A stretch of DNA of 64,000 nt from Oscarella lobularis (taxonomy: Eukaryota > Porifera > Homoscleromorpha > Homosclerophorida > Oscarellidae), in NCBI RefSeq assembly GCF_947507565.1, contig NC_089181.1, forward strand, positions 2,613,614 to 2,677,613, given 5' to 3'. Of this stretch, positions 35,552 to 47,776 are shown piece by piece. The notes under the pieces were generated by a model. That model ran no database searches and was not told where the DNA came from. It was given only the letters and a program-made list of their open reading frames with translations. The position numbers were made by a program, and so were the translations under genes. Within the stretch, counting starts at the first letter, position 1; every line of letters begins with the position of its first letter.

Positions 35552-38500
35552 ATGGCTCAAGCGTTGGAAACGGCCGATCGCAAGGTCGGCTCGGGCCTTC
35601 TCGTCCGCTCGGACAGCTTCAAACGCAAGCAAATCTCGATGCGACACATTCCCGTGCTCGAGAGCGTCGCCGCCGTGACGAAAAGCTTCAATCGGCACCT
35701 GCACTACACGCTCGTCAAGGATCGAAACGTCGCGACGGCGCGCGACTACTATTTCGCTCTCGCGCACACCGTTCGCGATCAGCTCGTCGGAAAATGGATT
35801 CGCACGCAGCAGTCCTACTACGAACGCGATCCAAAAGTAAGAAAAGGGGAGCCCTTCGAACGAGTCCAACCGGTTCGAAGCCCGTAAAAAGAGTTCGGGC
35901 GTGGACGAATGGAACTTCCTGTGCGAAACAATATTAGATGAGGATAAATAGATGCCTAAGTGACACATCCCTGTCTTCGCTTTTAGAGGATCTACTATTT
36001 GTCGTTGGAGTACTATCTGGGAAGGTCTTTGACGAATACGATGATTAATTTGGATATTGATACCGCCTGCGACGAGTCAATGTATCAGGTAATACTTTTA
36101 TATGTGTATATATATGTGCGTGTATGTAAACGATATTATAGCTTGGTTTGGATATGGAAGAATTGCAGGAAGTGGAAGTAGATGCCGGACTGGGCAACGG
36201 GGGTCTCGGTCGACTGGCAGGTAAATACACTAATAGTTTTACTTTTTATTATTGATTTTTATGTGCAGCGTGCTTTCTTGACTCCATGGCAACTCTGGGT
36301 CTCGCAGCATATGGCTATGGCCTTCGTTACGAATACGGCATATTCACTCAAAAAATCGAAGACGGCTGGCAGGTGAAAGCAAACATTTCTCATCTCGTAT
36401 TTCTTCTCTCTACGTTGTATCGTGTCATGTGTATAGGTGGAGTATCCTGACGAGTGGCTTCGCTACGGGAATCCGTGGGAAAAGCCTCGTCCCGAGTACA
36501 CCATCCCCGTTCACTTCTACGGACGCGTCGTCGACGGCGAGTGGATAGACAGGCACATCGTTCTAGCCATGCCGTACGACACGCCTATACCCGGATACGG
36601 CAACGACACGGTGAACACGCTGCGTCTGTGGTCGGCGAAAGCGTCGAGAACGTTCGAATTGGGCGAATGTGAGAAAGACGAGCACTTGTTGTTGTCATGG
36701 TAATTGTTTTGGCAGTCAATCAAGGCGACTATATCGGCTCGGTTTTGGCTCGTAATCAGGCGGAGAACATATCGCGCGTTCTCTATCCCAATGACAATGT
36801 AATTGGCAGACTTTATATTGATTTTTAGAGATATGAAAATCAAATGGTTCTGGTTCTTAGTTCTTTGAGGGAAAAGAACTGCGTTTGAAACAGGAATACT
36901 TCATGGTGTCGGCGACGCTTCAGGACATCGTGCGTCGTTACAAGGCGTCCAAATTTGGAAGTCGTAAGGCTGTAAGACACTCGTTTCGTGAATTTCCAAA
37001 TAAGGTCATACTAAGAAGCTGGATTATTTTAATTAAAAAGAGATTGGACGATCTCTTCTATATCTAGGCAGCCATACAATTGAACGACACTCATCCGTCT
37101 CTTGCAATTCCAGAATTGATGCGAATCTTTATCGATAATGAGAAATTATCGTGGGACGAGGCAAGAGAAGGAGAAAAATCGTGTACATTTGATCTAATTT
37201 TTTTTCAATAAGGCGTGGGAAATTTGTCACGAAACGTTTGCGTACACGAATCACACGGTCTTGCCCGAGGCGTTGGAACGTTGGCCCGTTTACATGCTTC
37301 AAAATCTGCTGCCGCGTCATCTGGACATCATTTACAGAATCAATCACATTTTTCTGCAGGTAGGAAAAATGTTTGAGGGGGGTGGATCGTCGTTGTGTTG
37401 AGTGGGGAGTGTGGGGGGAGAATAGAAAGTCACTGCCAAGTGGCCGGATGACGTCGATCGAATGAGGAGAATGTCGTTGGTTGAAGAAGAGGGAGAGAAG
37501 AGAATCAACATGGCTCACTTGTCCATTGTCGGTTCTCACGCCGTCAACGGGGTGGCCAGACTTCACTCAGAAATTCTCAAAGATCGAGTGTGAGTGTGTT
37601 GGGGGGGGGGGAAAGAGGTGCGAGGAAAGGAGAGCGATTTCGTTTTTTTTTCTTTCTAGTTTCAAGGATTTCTATGAAATGTTCCCGGAAAAATTTCAGA
37701 ACAAGACGAACGGAATCACGCCGAGACGATGGCTGAAGTTGTGTAATCCCGGCCTTTCTGACGTCATTTCTGATGTTAGTACATCGCGCACACGGGAATC
37801 AGATACCGTACTGACTTAATTTTTTCTTCAGAGAATCGGCGACCAATGGGTCGCAGATTTGTCTCGTTTGGAGAGCTTGAGAGGTCTCGTTGACGACGAC
37901 GCGTTCATAGATGCAGTCGGAAAATCGAAATCCGTACGTTCTTCTCTTCCCCAAAGCAATGTCACGTGCATTTGTGTATTCGCAGGAGAACAAGTTGAAA
38001 TTGGCCGAATGGATTCAGAAGACGTACGACGTCGTTGTCAATCCCGATTCGATGTTTGACGTGCAAGTGAAGAGGATACACGAGTACAAGCGACAGTTGC
38101 TCAACGTCCTTCACATCATCACCATGTACAATCGTGCGTGGAAGCGTTCTCGAGATCTCGTCGCTCGCTATATGTATCGCTTTTTTTTCTCTCCAGGACT
38201 GAAAGATGATCCCAATAGGGATTTCGTTCCAAGAACGGTTATGATTGGAGGAAAGGTTAGATTTTGATTTTTCGTGGTGCTGTTGTGGCTTGGATAATGA
38301 TTTTATTCAGGCTGCTCCCGGTTATCACACCGCCAAGTTGATAATCAAACTTATCAATTCTGTTGCCAAAGGTAAGCAGCAACACATCTCGTTCGCCAGC
38401 TGCAAAAATGAGCTCAATCTTTTCCTTTATCTATTATTGTTTAGTTGTGAATAATGATCCCATCATCGGAGATCGTCTCAAAGTCATCTACCTCGAAAAC

Positions 38501-39485
38501 TACCGCGTCAGTTTGGCCGAGAAGAGTAAGGCATAAAAATCCTATCATGCACGTGTCTTATATCTCGCCACGTTCTCGTAGTCATTCCAGCAACAGATCT
38601 TTCTGAACAGGTAAGACTTTTTAGGCTAGGGCCAAAGCATTCTTACGTGTGGGGGGGAGCAGATTTCTACCGCTGGAACGGAAGCATCAGGAACGGGCAA
38701 TATGAAATTCATGGTGATAGCCACTCCGCCATCGCCTTTTGTCTTCTCACGCAGGCTCTCTCTTCCTTTTCAGGCCAACGGAGCGCTTACCATCGGCACG
38801 TTGGACGGCGCCAACGTCGAGATGAGAGAAGAAATGGGCAAAGAAAACATCTTCATATTTGGCATGACCGTCAAAGAAGTCCAAGCCCTCGGAAAAAAAG
38901 GGTCAATTGATAATGAGAATTTCTATGTATGATTCATAAATATTTCGTCTGCACAATAGGTACAATCCGAGAAGCTACTACGAGTCTGTTCCTGAATTGA
39001 AACGATCTCTCGATCAGGTACGAAGCGGCTACTTTACCCCCGAGAATCCAGACACATTCCAAGAGCTCTACGATCATCTGCTGAATCACGACAGGTAATA
39101 AGCGTCCAATTTGATCAAGTTGGTTAATTAAGAGTTTTCATTAGATTCTATCTTCTTGCTGATTTTGAATCCTATATCGTGTGTCAAGATCGCGTCAGCA
39201 AAGTGTTCCAGGTTTGTCATACAGTATTGTCTCTTTTTGTGCGACCAGTATCACTTTGTCTGTGTTTAGGACACGGCTGTGTGGATGCGTATGGTTATTC
39301 ACAATATTGCTTCGGCGGGGTTTTTCTCGAGCGATCGAACCATATCGCAGTACGCGCGCGAAATCTGGGGCGTTGAACCGACTCCTCCTCACGTGCGAGG
39401 TGCTGAACGCTCCAGGAGCCCATCTCCGACTTTTGCCAAAGCTCAAGAGGAAGCCAAAGGCAAGAAAGGGGAGTCTTTCGTCTGA
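35552..39485 (+). CDS. PYG: Glycogen phosphorylase, with the phospho-regulatory N-terminus
   Basis: Cytosolic PLP enzyme that releases glucose-1-phosphate from glycogen. The start at 35552 gives [17 protein letters not shown]; the regulatory segment [12 protein letters not shown] follows, matching the phosphorylase-kinase site around Ser14 of vertebrate forms. Other landmarks: [141 protein letters not shown]-type exon end, [49 protein letters not shown] and [11 protein letters not shown] (PLP lysine), then [17 protein letters not shown]. About 850 residues, more than 15 exons. Intron 38714-38773 (60 bp) is in frame and stop-free. Tail [13 protein letters not shown]. Complete. Confidence 0.96.
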
Positions 39486-39593
39486 GATGGATAGAAAAGA
39501 AAAACGAAACTGAATTGTTTATGTGTAGAGATGTCTGTTAGCGCGGGGTTTTTTTGCATCTAACGTGCGCATCGTGCCGTTCTCTTTGTTGCG

Positions 39594-41386
39594 ATGGCTC
39601 TTCGCATTCTGTGGCTGCAAGTTCGTCGTTGCTCGAGTCGATCTCTGATCCCGAGCGTGCAAACGAATTCCGCGGGCTCGGTGCTGCACGTCAAGTGGCC
39701 GGACAGAGAAGAAAGCCGATTTCACGCCGCGTGGCTCCGAATCAACTGCCAAAGTCCAAACTCGCAACATATAAACAACGAACAGAAGTTCATCGCGCCT
39801 CACACGCTACCTCGAACGATTTCCATCGAGAACGCTTGGATAAAAGGTGAGAAAATTCGAAGCGTCTTCTTTTCTTCGACGACGAGTCGGATTTAGAGAA
39901 GCTATTTGTTTCTTGGCGTCACGAACCCAATCATCTCTCTGAATTTCGTCTCGATTGGCTTCAAAATAACTGCTATTCGTCTCGAATGAAGCCAATCGCT
40001 CGTGGGAAGCCAGTTTACGATAGATACTGCACATCGGAGGTTCGTCTCATCTTACATCGTATGCTGGATGAGCGTCATTTGAAATTTAGACCGAGATTCC
40101 TTCTTACTCGTATACGGATGTTTCTCGCAAGTTTGACGTCATGACGAGGTACCGATACTTATGCGTTGATTTTAAATTAAATTAAGCTAGATTTTCTGGA
40201 TGAAGTTGGATTAAGGATCTTTACGAAATTGGAATTACGGTTATAAAGAATGCTCCAATAAGTGCCGGGAACAATAAGCCAGCTGTACAAAAGGTCAGTA
40301 CGCTGCATTGAAATTGAATCTTTGACATTTCTGCTCTAGGTGGCGGAATTGATTGGACCAATTATGGTGACATCATATGGCAAGGTAAGAGCACGTGCAT
40401 GGGAGTCGTATTGCTCTCTCACTTACAGCACTCATCAGATTTTTTATGTGAGAAGCGAGGAAAAAGCTATTAACCTTGCATACACGTCAGTGGAGCTAGA
40501 TCTGCACATGGATTTCCCTTACTTCATTACTCCACCTGGCGTTCAGCTTTTACACTGTATCGAGTGAGTGAGTGAGCGAGCAAAGGCATCACTATCTATA
40601 ATTCCTTCTTCACTTAGATGCAGTGATAGGGTTGTAGGTGGAGAGCAAATGTTTCTCGATACTCTTCTTGCAGCGGAAGACTATAGAAAAACATTTCCTC
40701 ATTACTTTGCAATACTGGCCAGCACTAAAGCGACCTTTCAAAAGATTCACTATGACAGGTTCTTCTTGATGCTCTTTCTTGAGGGCTGTCACATAATGTT
40801 GTCTACGCGTTAGAGAGTTTCCTATGCATCGTGTTTATCAAAGGACTCATTTTAAACTAAATGACTTAGATCAAGTACAGAGGCCTCTTGTCATACTGTA
40901 AGCTGAAATCTAGCAATTATTTCTTTACTATAGTTGGTTGAAGTTTTTTGGAGTCCTGCGTTTGAGGGTCCTCTGCGTATTTCTGAGGTTGGTTGGTCGT
41001 ACTTGCGTTGTGTAGTATCCTGATTACGTCTGTCTAGGAGCTCGTTGAGCCGTACTATGAAGCCTATTTTCATTTTTCCAGATTTCTTCATGAGCACCCT
41101 GCAAAAGTATTCAATCTACCACATTTTGTTTAATTCGATGCATTGATTTTTTTACTTCATGTAACAGATAAAACGAAAGATCGAACTGGGTGACGTGGTG
41201 GTTTTTAATAATGTTCGAATTCTTCATGGGAGGACACAATTTGAATTGAATGGTGGCTCCAGACATCTGCAGGTATGCTTCAGTGATAATGAATGTTTTA
41301 TTGGTGAAATTTCTCCTAAGGGTGCTTACATCTCTCAAGACGAATTTTTCAGTAGATACAATTATCTTGTTAACCGAGTTGATTAA
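39594..41386 (+). CDS. Gamma-butyrobetaine dioxygenase-like 2-oxoglutarate oxygenase
   Basis: Fe(II)/2-oxoglutarate oxygenase of the carnitine pathway (BBOX1/TMLHE family). The start at 39594 gives MALRILWLQVRRCSSRSL, an Arg/Ser-rich leader that looks mitochondrial. The N-terminal DUF971-like part reads VLHVKWPDREESRFHAAWLR. The catalytic part has DLHMDFPYFITPPGVQLLHC (HxD iron ligands; BBOX1 has HTDYP and PPGVQLLHC), GDVVVFNNVRILHGR (second His ligand, HGR), GGSRHLQ|GAYISQDEFFSR at the end. The PPGVQLLHC and GAY... words favour BBOX1 over TMLHE, but the leader favours a mitochondrial enzyme. About eight short exons, one joined over a 48-bp in-frame, stop-free intron (41273-41320); without splicing, the frame reads on. 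A tandem neighbour of glycogen phosphorylase, 108 bp downstream. Confidence 0.83.
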
Positions 41387-41559
41387 TTAAAATCACGTGC
41401 CACTTCAGGTCCCGGATAGAAGAATTCTTTATCGTGGCGTCAGATATTGGAATATGTTCTCTTGATGGGTTGAAGACACGAATTGCACTCAAAAAACGTA
41501 AGACTTATTTAAAAGTGTTCGTTTGTTCTTTGTACGTAGCCATTTCACCGTCTGGAACT

Positions 41560-41960
41560 CAAAGTCGTCTTTCCGATGTCGCCATTCACCTCCGGGCCCC
41601 GAGGTGACTAAATAAAACCGGCCCAACTCGAGCCAGAGAGGTTAAACGCGGCGCAAACGCAGGGGATTCAATCCCCTACTCCAGTGGCATGAGTGATAAA
41701 CTGCCACCCCACTTGGGCAAGACGCGGTGGGTCACAATAGCGGTCCACCTGTGCCTTGGTATATAAAGGCACCCCCGGGACAGATGGGTTACTGTCTCCC
41801 CGAATGGGGGCCTGGGTGAAGGGTCCCCTCTTACGAAGACGCCGGGAGGATGTTTGTTTTTCTTTTGAGCTACTTCCGGGTTATTTCCGGGTTTATTAAA
41901 TAAAAAATGACATGGACTCTTCTACTGTGCAGTGCGCGGGCAGTTTTTGACTAATGACGG
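41560..41960 (+). other. Hairpin-rich non-coding element with TATA box and poly(A) signal
   Basis: In the 787-bp gap between the BBOX-like gene and ZGRF1 lies a stretch unlike its surroundings: GC-rich with several inverted repeats. These include the perfect 7-bp-arm repeat GGGGATTCAATCCCC (41662-41676), GTGGC...GCCAC (about 41684-41707), ACCCC...GGGGT-type arms (about 41706-41732) and GGGACAG...CTGTCTCCC (about 41777-41800). A TATA-like TATATAAAGG is at 41760-41769, and AATAAA with an A-rich tail at about 41899. No convincing frame is present. It may be a solo LTR, a short mobile element or a non-coding RNA gene. The T-loop-like word TTCAATC hints at a tRNA-derived element, but no complete tRNA fold was found. 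Confidence 0.35.
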
Positions 41961-42173
41961 GGTCTTGTCCAGGACCCCGGAGTGAGCAGTCTTTTAGGTC
42001 GTGCTCAGGACCGTAGCACGCGATCTGCACCACGCGAATTCTACTTGCAACCGCGGGCTACCTATAAAAATAAAGCAGTGTGTTTTTTCTTCGTCCTTGG
42101 GTCTTCTGGTGGACGAAAGATCCCGCGCCAGCAAGGGCTAACGCACGCGACTTCTAAGGCGGCGAAATTTCGA

Positions 42174-45100
42174 ATGGCGTTTGACGTAAGAGATCGCTTC
42201 TTCGACGCGTTTCCCTTCTCACCCGTCGCACTGCAAAGGTTCTGTACACGCATCAAAAGACGAAAAAATACAAGACGTGGCAGGACGGTCGCCTCGTCTT
42301 CGACGCGCTCGGAACAATGGTGAAAAAATACGCGCATTCGCGATCAAACACCTCACTTGGCAACACAGGCCTCTCTGTACGACGAATCGCGAAAGAAGCT
42401 CGAGCGCTTTCCCGCGCGATTCGGTCAAGTGAGTGGCCCTTGAATGAAAAAGGGGCCGATTTCGTTTCGTAATCAGGCGAATCGGCTAGATATCGTGCGG
42501 ATCTGAATTGGAAACGGAGAAATACCTCATCACAGTCGAATCGGTGGTACGTCGAGAGGAAGAATCAACGAATAGTGACTTGGCGACGACGTCGCCATCG
42601 CCACCACGAAATCAAACGCGGGAAATCCTTGAATCGCGAAGAAAACGATTTAGAGTGAGTAACAATAGTAAAGGAGCTTGCATACGCTTTCAGTTCAATG
42701 CCCTTCCTTTGCGATGAGCAGGGGTTCCAGTGTCCACGGCGTTCATCTCCTCTAGTCTCCAATGAAATCAAAGGAGAGGATCGAGTCCCTTCGTTTGATA
42801 CTGGTGCTGCTGCTTCGTCGTCGTCGTCGTCGTCACTCTGGGACTTTTACACTCCGACGGCGGCGGCGGACGACAAAGAACTGAGGGAAAGCCCAAAGAG
42901 AGACCTGGAATTCAATGAAGGGTATGTTCATAGGACAATATATATTTTATAGCATCGCCTTTTTGCTGGGTAGGAAGCGGGACTCTTCATCTATTTTGTC
43001 TCTTCTTGGCTTCAAATCAACTGGCAGTACTAGTAAATTAGATGACGTCAAAAAGAAAGCCGAAAAGGGGAATACTTACTCAAATTTTCTTCATCGTCCC
43101 GCGAAGGCCCCGTCAAGCGCACTGTCACTGTTTCGCACTGACGACGACGGGGACGACGGGGACGACGACAACGACTTTCAGTTGGAACGTTGTTCTAAAG
43201 GAAAGACAGCAGCTCTACGAAAGCCGTTTACGACGAACGAGGAGAGACCAAACGCTGATCCCCCGTCGTCGTCGTCGTCTTTTTTGAAGTCGAACGTGCC
43301 TCGAATCACTCAATGCACTCCTCTTGCGACGAAGACGACTTCCGATTTGTATGTGCTGCCGCCTGGCGCTGTCGTCGGTCGAGCTCTTCGATGCGACTCC
43401 GTCGCGGAGGGAACGAGAAAAAGAATTTTTTCTTCGACAACAAACCTGTTGAGTCGAAGCTCCGCTCGATCGACTAGTACCGGTTTCAGTTTGGAATTCC
43501 CGCCTTCGTCAAAGTGCCTCGACGTCGTCATTCCAAATCGCTCGGTCAGCATTCCGGCGTCGTTCGCGAACGTTTTCGAATACAAGACGACTCTCGTTGA
43601 AGCATTGCAAGGTTACTAGCCTGCGAATTAATTAATTAATTAATTAATTAATTATTTATAGAGCACTTGAATATCGTGCTATTCGTCTTGGCTCAGTCAT
43701 ATCACTTGGCTAAACAGCAAACAGATCTGTCATCGCTTTCGACTGATTTCGGTTTGATTGAACGTACGCTCTCGAGAGCTTGCATGGGAGTCTCATTGTC
43801 TCAGGTTCTGCACTGGGCGCTGTAACGAGCAAAGAAGCTCCCTCGTGTCGTCACGGTAATCGTTCGGGTAAATAGAATCCAAATTTTTATTTCGTTGATA
43901 GGCCCCGCTCAACTCAGATCTGTCAAGAAAGACGGACCTAATAAGGTGAATCGGTGTTTTTGAATGCAACACGAACCTTTTTGCATTGCATTGTCAAAGG
44001 GTCGTCTTTTCTATTCCGGTTCACGGAGCGAAAAGGAGAGCTGTCAGGTAGATGAAATCGACGTTGCGTGCTTACGTTACCTAATTTTTATTTTCAGTTT
44101 TTTGCTTGGGCTGACGGTCCTACAAGTAGCAAATCAGCTGGCTCTGTTCTGGCTCTGCGCGATCAAGGCAGCGTCGAAAATTATTTCAGAAGCAAAGTAA
44201 GCAGAATTTTACTCTCTTTTTCACGGATTCAATTTTCCGTCAGGGCATCGTCTTCTATTGTGGATGCAATCTTTGGAGGCAAGTCTTCCCTTACACCGGA
44301 CGGGGGCATAATCACCACGGTGTAATCGTACCTAGAAAAAATTCGTTAGGAAAGAAGTTCAAATCTTCGAGACCAGGGCAACAGGTAGAAAAAGTGACGC
44401 AAATCATTTTTCCTCGTAAGCGTCTTGCGTAGTTTCGGAGCAGTGGCAGTGAAACGAAGGCACTTTTCTTGCAACTGTCGAGAAAGGATCACTCTTCAAG
44501 TTACTCCAAAGGTGCCGCAATCGTTTTTCCAGGCTTCTTCAGATCCCACCTATTCGACGCTTAGACGATCTGTGGATTGTATCCAGTTCAATGGACTTTG
44601 AGCCGAACAAAACCTTCGAAGCCAAAAGCTCCTTCTACGGCCCTCTTTCGTCCGGCGAAGTCGAACTGACGCCTATAAGGTACATGCACATTCGGCTCCC
44701 TAATGTAACTTTTTGACTGATCACAGTGGCTATTCCACGTCGAACTGGTCGTCGGGATGTACGGCACTGTGCTAAGCGCATATATAGGCGAGGGGAAAAT
44801 CGAGAGTTTCTTTAGGTCAAGTAAACGCCGTATTGGTTTGCAATGCTTCCAGCGAACTCACCTGCATCGATAATCTTCTTAACGGCGGCTTGACAGAACG
44901 GAGCGTTCCCTTGCTGCCGGAAATGATGCGCGGATCGTCGTCGTCGTCGTCCAGTGATCGATCTGCATTGCGTTCGTCGCTGTTCACCGCTCCCGCCACT
45001 CGTCGTCATCCGTGCAATCTAGAATTACGCGTATCTCAGGAGGAATTGGTAAATGATAGGGGAACGAGTTGAAGATTTAAACCGTCGAATGTTCGTTTAG

Positions 45101-47017
45101 GATCAACTGATTCAGCAGACGGTCGACGAGTTCAGTCTCAACGAAGTAAACTAAAAAGTACACATCCTTACCAATTTATTTGTAGCAACGCTCTCGCAGG
45201 ATCAACGAGTCGCTCTGACGGCGTGCGCGACGACGGTGGCGTCCGACGGCAAACACGGCAACATACGACTGATTCACGGTTCAAAAAAAAGAGAAGAAAT
45301 CTGTATACTATATGTGACTACTACCTCGTTTAGGCGTCTTTGGCGCTGGGAAGAGCTTTCTTCTGGCGGTAACAGTTCTTCTACTCGTTGAACTGTTCTC
45401 CAATTTTGGGTAGGCCGTCCTCGATGACGACGGTGCTGGTGGCGACGGTTTTTCTTCTAGATCCGATTCCCTCAAAGTGCTCATCTCATCGACGACGAAC
45501 GTGGCCGTAGATCGCATTCTGCAATGGTACTACGAGTACTACTTCAGTTCGATAATCTGTAACTGAATTTATACTATTAGTCTTCTCGACCTTGGCTTTG
45601 AAGATTTCGTGCGCGTTGGGAGCGTGAGAAAAATTGCCAAGTCCATCTTGCCGTACACGTTCGTTCTCAAGCCAAACTCTCGTGCCCACGTCTAATAAAA
45701 GAATCTGTTTAGTAAAGGAACAGAGAGCCAAGAATTACGAGATTTGCAAGACATGTTGAAATCAGAATTGACTCCAACTGAACGAGCGTAAGAAAAACGA
45801 CGAGCGGAGCATTCAAACTGACGTTTGGTTCCCCTTTTTCAGTTGTGTGAAGCGGAGCATTGAGAGACTCAAACAGGGAGATAATTTGAAAGTGAGTGCA
45901 TTTGAGATTGCAAAGCGCAAGAGGAGAAGTGTCCATCCTTAGCGCTTGTCAAGTGTTCCTGTAGTCGGAGTCACCTGTGCCGCTTGCTCATTCGATATTC
46001 TGAGCAAAAGAGAATTTTCCGTGGGCAGCAGCGCAAATTTTTCTCAGTCGCTATTCGACTCGCGTTGTTCCGTTTCTCGCAGGTTTTATTCCTAGACGAA
46101 TGCAGTCAAATGACCGAGCCATCGTCGTTGATTCCTCTGTCGAGGTAGCAGCAGTAAACCACAGGTGTCTACTGAAACGAGGATTTTCCTATTAGATTTG
46201 GATGCAAGAAGCTGGTGCTCGTAGGCGATCCGAAGGTTCGATCACTCCAGGACTAGTCTCGTTTCCAATAACGACCTCCTCACAGCAATTGAGTCCCACT
46301 ATTCAAGGCTCAGAAGCAGCTCATGGCAATGGACTTGAACAGACTCTGTTTGACCGTCTCGTGAAACAGGTAACCCCCACTCAATCCTGTGAATGAAAAT
46401 AAATAAAGAGTTTCGTTGCAGGGAATTGAACCGCTTATGCTCCGAACTCAGGTCAGCATTCCACTGATGAGCGCGCTCACGTCTGACTCTGTCTTCACTT
46501 TAGTATCGATGTCATCCCGCCATTAGTGCTATAGCTAATAGGTGGGGAGGACGCGTCAACTTACCTCGTTTGTACTCCTAACAAATAGTTTAGCTTGTTC
46601 TATGAGAATCGACTTCTGGACGGAATCACGGCCGAGGACAGAGCACCTCTGATTGTAAGTGCGATCTCGAAGAATCCTTCTATCTCACTTGGAAACGTTT
46701 AGGACGATATTCCACCCTTGTGCTTCTTTAGTGTGAGCAGGGGCAAAGAGAAATGCGACGGCGTTGGAAGCTACAGCAACGAGAAAGAAGTGAATCAGAA
46801 TTTCGACAGACAAACGTTTCTTTATTTGAAAACCTGTGTGACCAGGCCGATTTCGTCGTGTCGTTGATTCGGTTTCTTCTAAAGGAGCACGATTCGGATC
46901 CTAAAAATATTGGTGCGTTAGTGAAGACGTTCTCCTTAGCTGCATTTCTTTGCCTAGGAGTCATAACGTTGTATAAATCACAGCTTAGGCAGATCCAAAT
47001 GAAGCTGGAGACATCGG

Positions 47018-47049
<32 letters not shown>

Positions 47050-47638
47050 GTTTCGTTCTCTGACATACAGACATCCTTTTTCCTTAGCCTCTTTGCTTTG
47101 AGCGTTCTGAGAGCTATTCAGGTTCTGATTTCGTACTCTTCGTCCAGCCCTTTGTTTACGTTGTCCTTCTCTTTAGATTTCTACGGTGGATGCATTTCAG
47201 GGCGGCGAGAAAGAGATCATCATTTTGTCTTGCGTTCGAACGGAGCACGTCGGCTTCATTGATTCAGACAGGTAAGAATTCTCGCGAGTCGACTCTTCGT
47301 ACACAAAGACTGCCATTTAGAAGAATGAACGTTGCTTTGACCAGAGCCAAAAGGTTAGGACAAATTAATGCCGATGACCGATGCATCATTCGCATTATTG
47401 AAGGCACTTGCTAATTGTTGGAAATCAAAGGGTGCTCTGCTACAATGATACGTGGAGTCGAGTGATTCAGCACTGCGAAGGCAAGCGCATATGCGACGAC
47501 GATGTCTATCTGGCCATTTTTCTTCTCTGCTTACTAGCTCAAAAGAATGGAGTCCAGTCGTCTGAATCTCTAGAACGCAAGTGGAAGAGTGCAATGCACG
47601 ATGACGTCTTGCAAAAAGAGACGTCTTCTCGTTCATAA
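42174..47638 (+). CDS. ZGRF1: ZGRF1-type DNA helicase (DUF2439, GRF zinc finger, SF1 helicase)
   Basis: 5'-3' DNA helicase of recombination and interstrand-crosslink repair. Exon 1 is only MAFD (42174-42185) and joins VLYTHQKTKKYKTWQDGRLV and FDALGTM: the N-terminal DUF2439 domain, followed by ASLYDESRKKLERFP and ETEKYLITVESV. A long Ser/Asp-rich middle follows (42700-43620). The GRF zinc finger is at about 43840-44130 (CRHGNRSG, VKKDGPNKGRLFYSG, ESCQFFAWADGP). The helicase core: TLSQDQRVALTAC, Walker A GVFGAGKSFLLAV, LFLDECSQMTEP (DExx box), LVLVGDPKQLSPTIQGSEAA, HGNGLEQTLFDRL, MLRTQYRCHPAIS, IGVITLYKSQLRQI, VDAFQGGEKEIIILSCVRTE and RRMNVALTRAKRHLLIVGN. The end is WSRVIQHCEGKRICDDD and a short tail. 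One zinc ligand of the GRF finger is missing (FYSG for FYAC). More than 20 short exons. Confidence 0.9.
43627..43654 (+). repeat. (TTAA)n tract in a ZGRF1 intron
   Basis: About seven ATTA/TTAA units fill the intron right after the exon ending LQGY. Shorter tracts of the same unit occur in other introns of the window. Confidence 0.8.
47025..47049 (+). repeat. (AG)n microsatellite in a ZGRF1 intron
   Basis: About 12 AG units just after the donor of the intron that follows MKLETSG. Confidence 0.85.
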
Positions 47639-47776
47639 TAATAAACTCTGACGCAGCTGCTGCTTCGTTTGTGGCGTAGTAAAAGAAAGGGGGCCCCCCG
47701 TCAGATTTAGAGGCAAACTAACACCTCCCCATCCTACCTTGTTCTTCTGCCTTCCACAGTCGAAGAGAACGACCCA

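Noticed and set aside
41640-41720. Possible tRNA gene (T-loop-like GGGGATTCAATCCCC)
   Set aside because: The T-loop pairing has A where G53 is expected, and no D arm, anticodon arm or acceptor complement could be found upstream at the right spacing.
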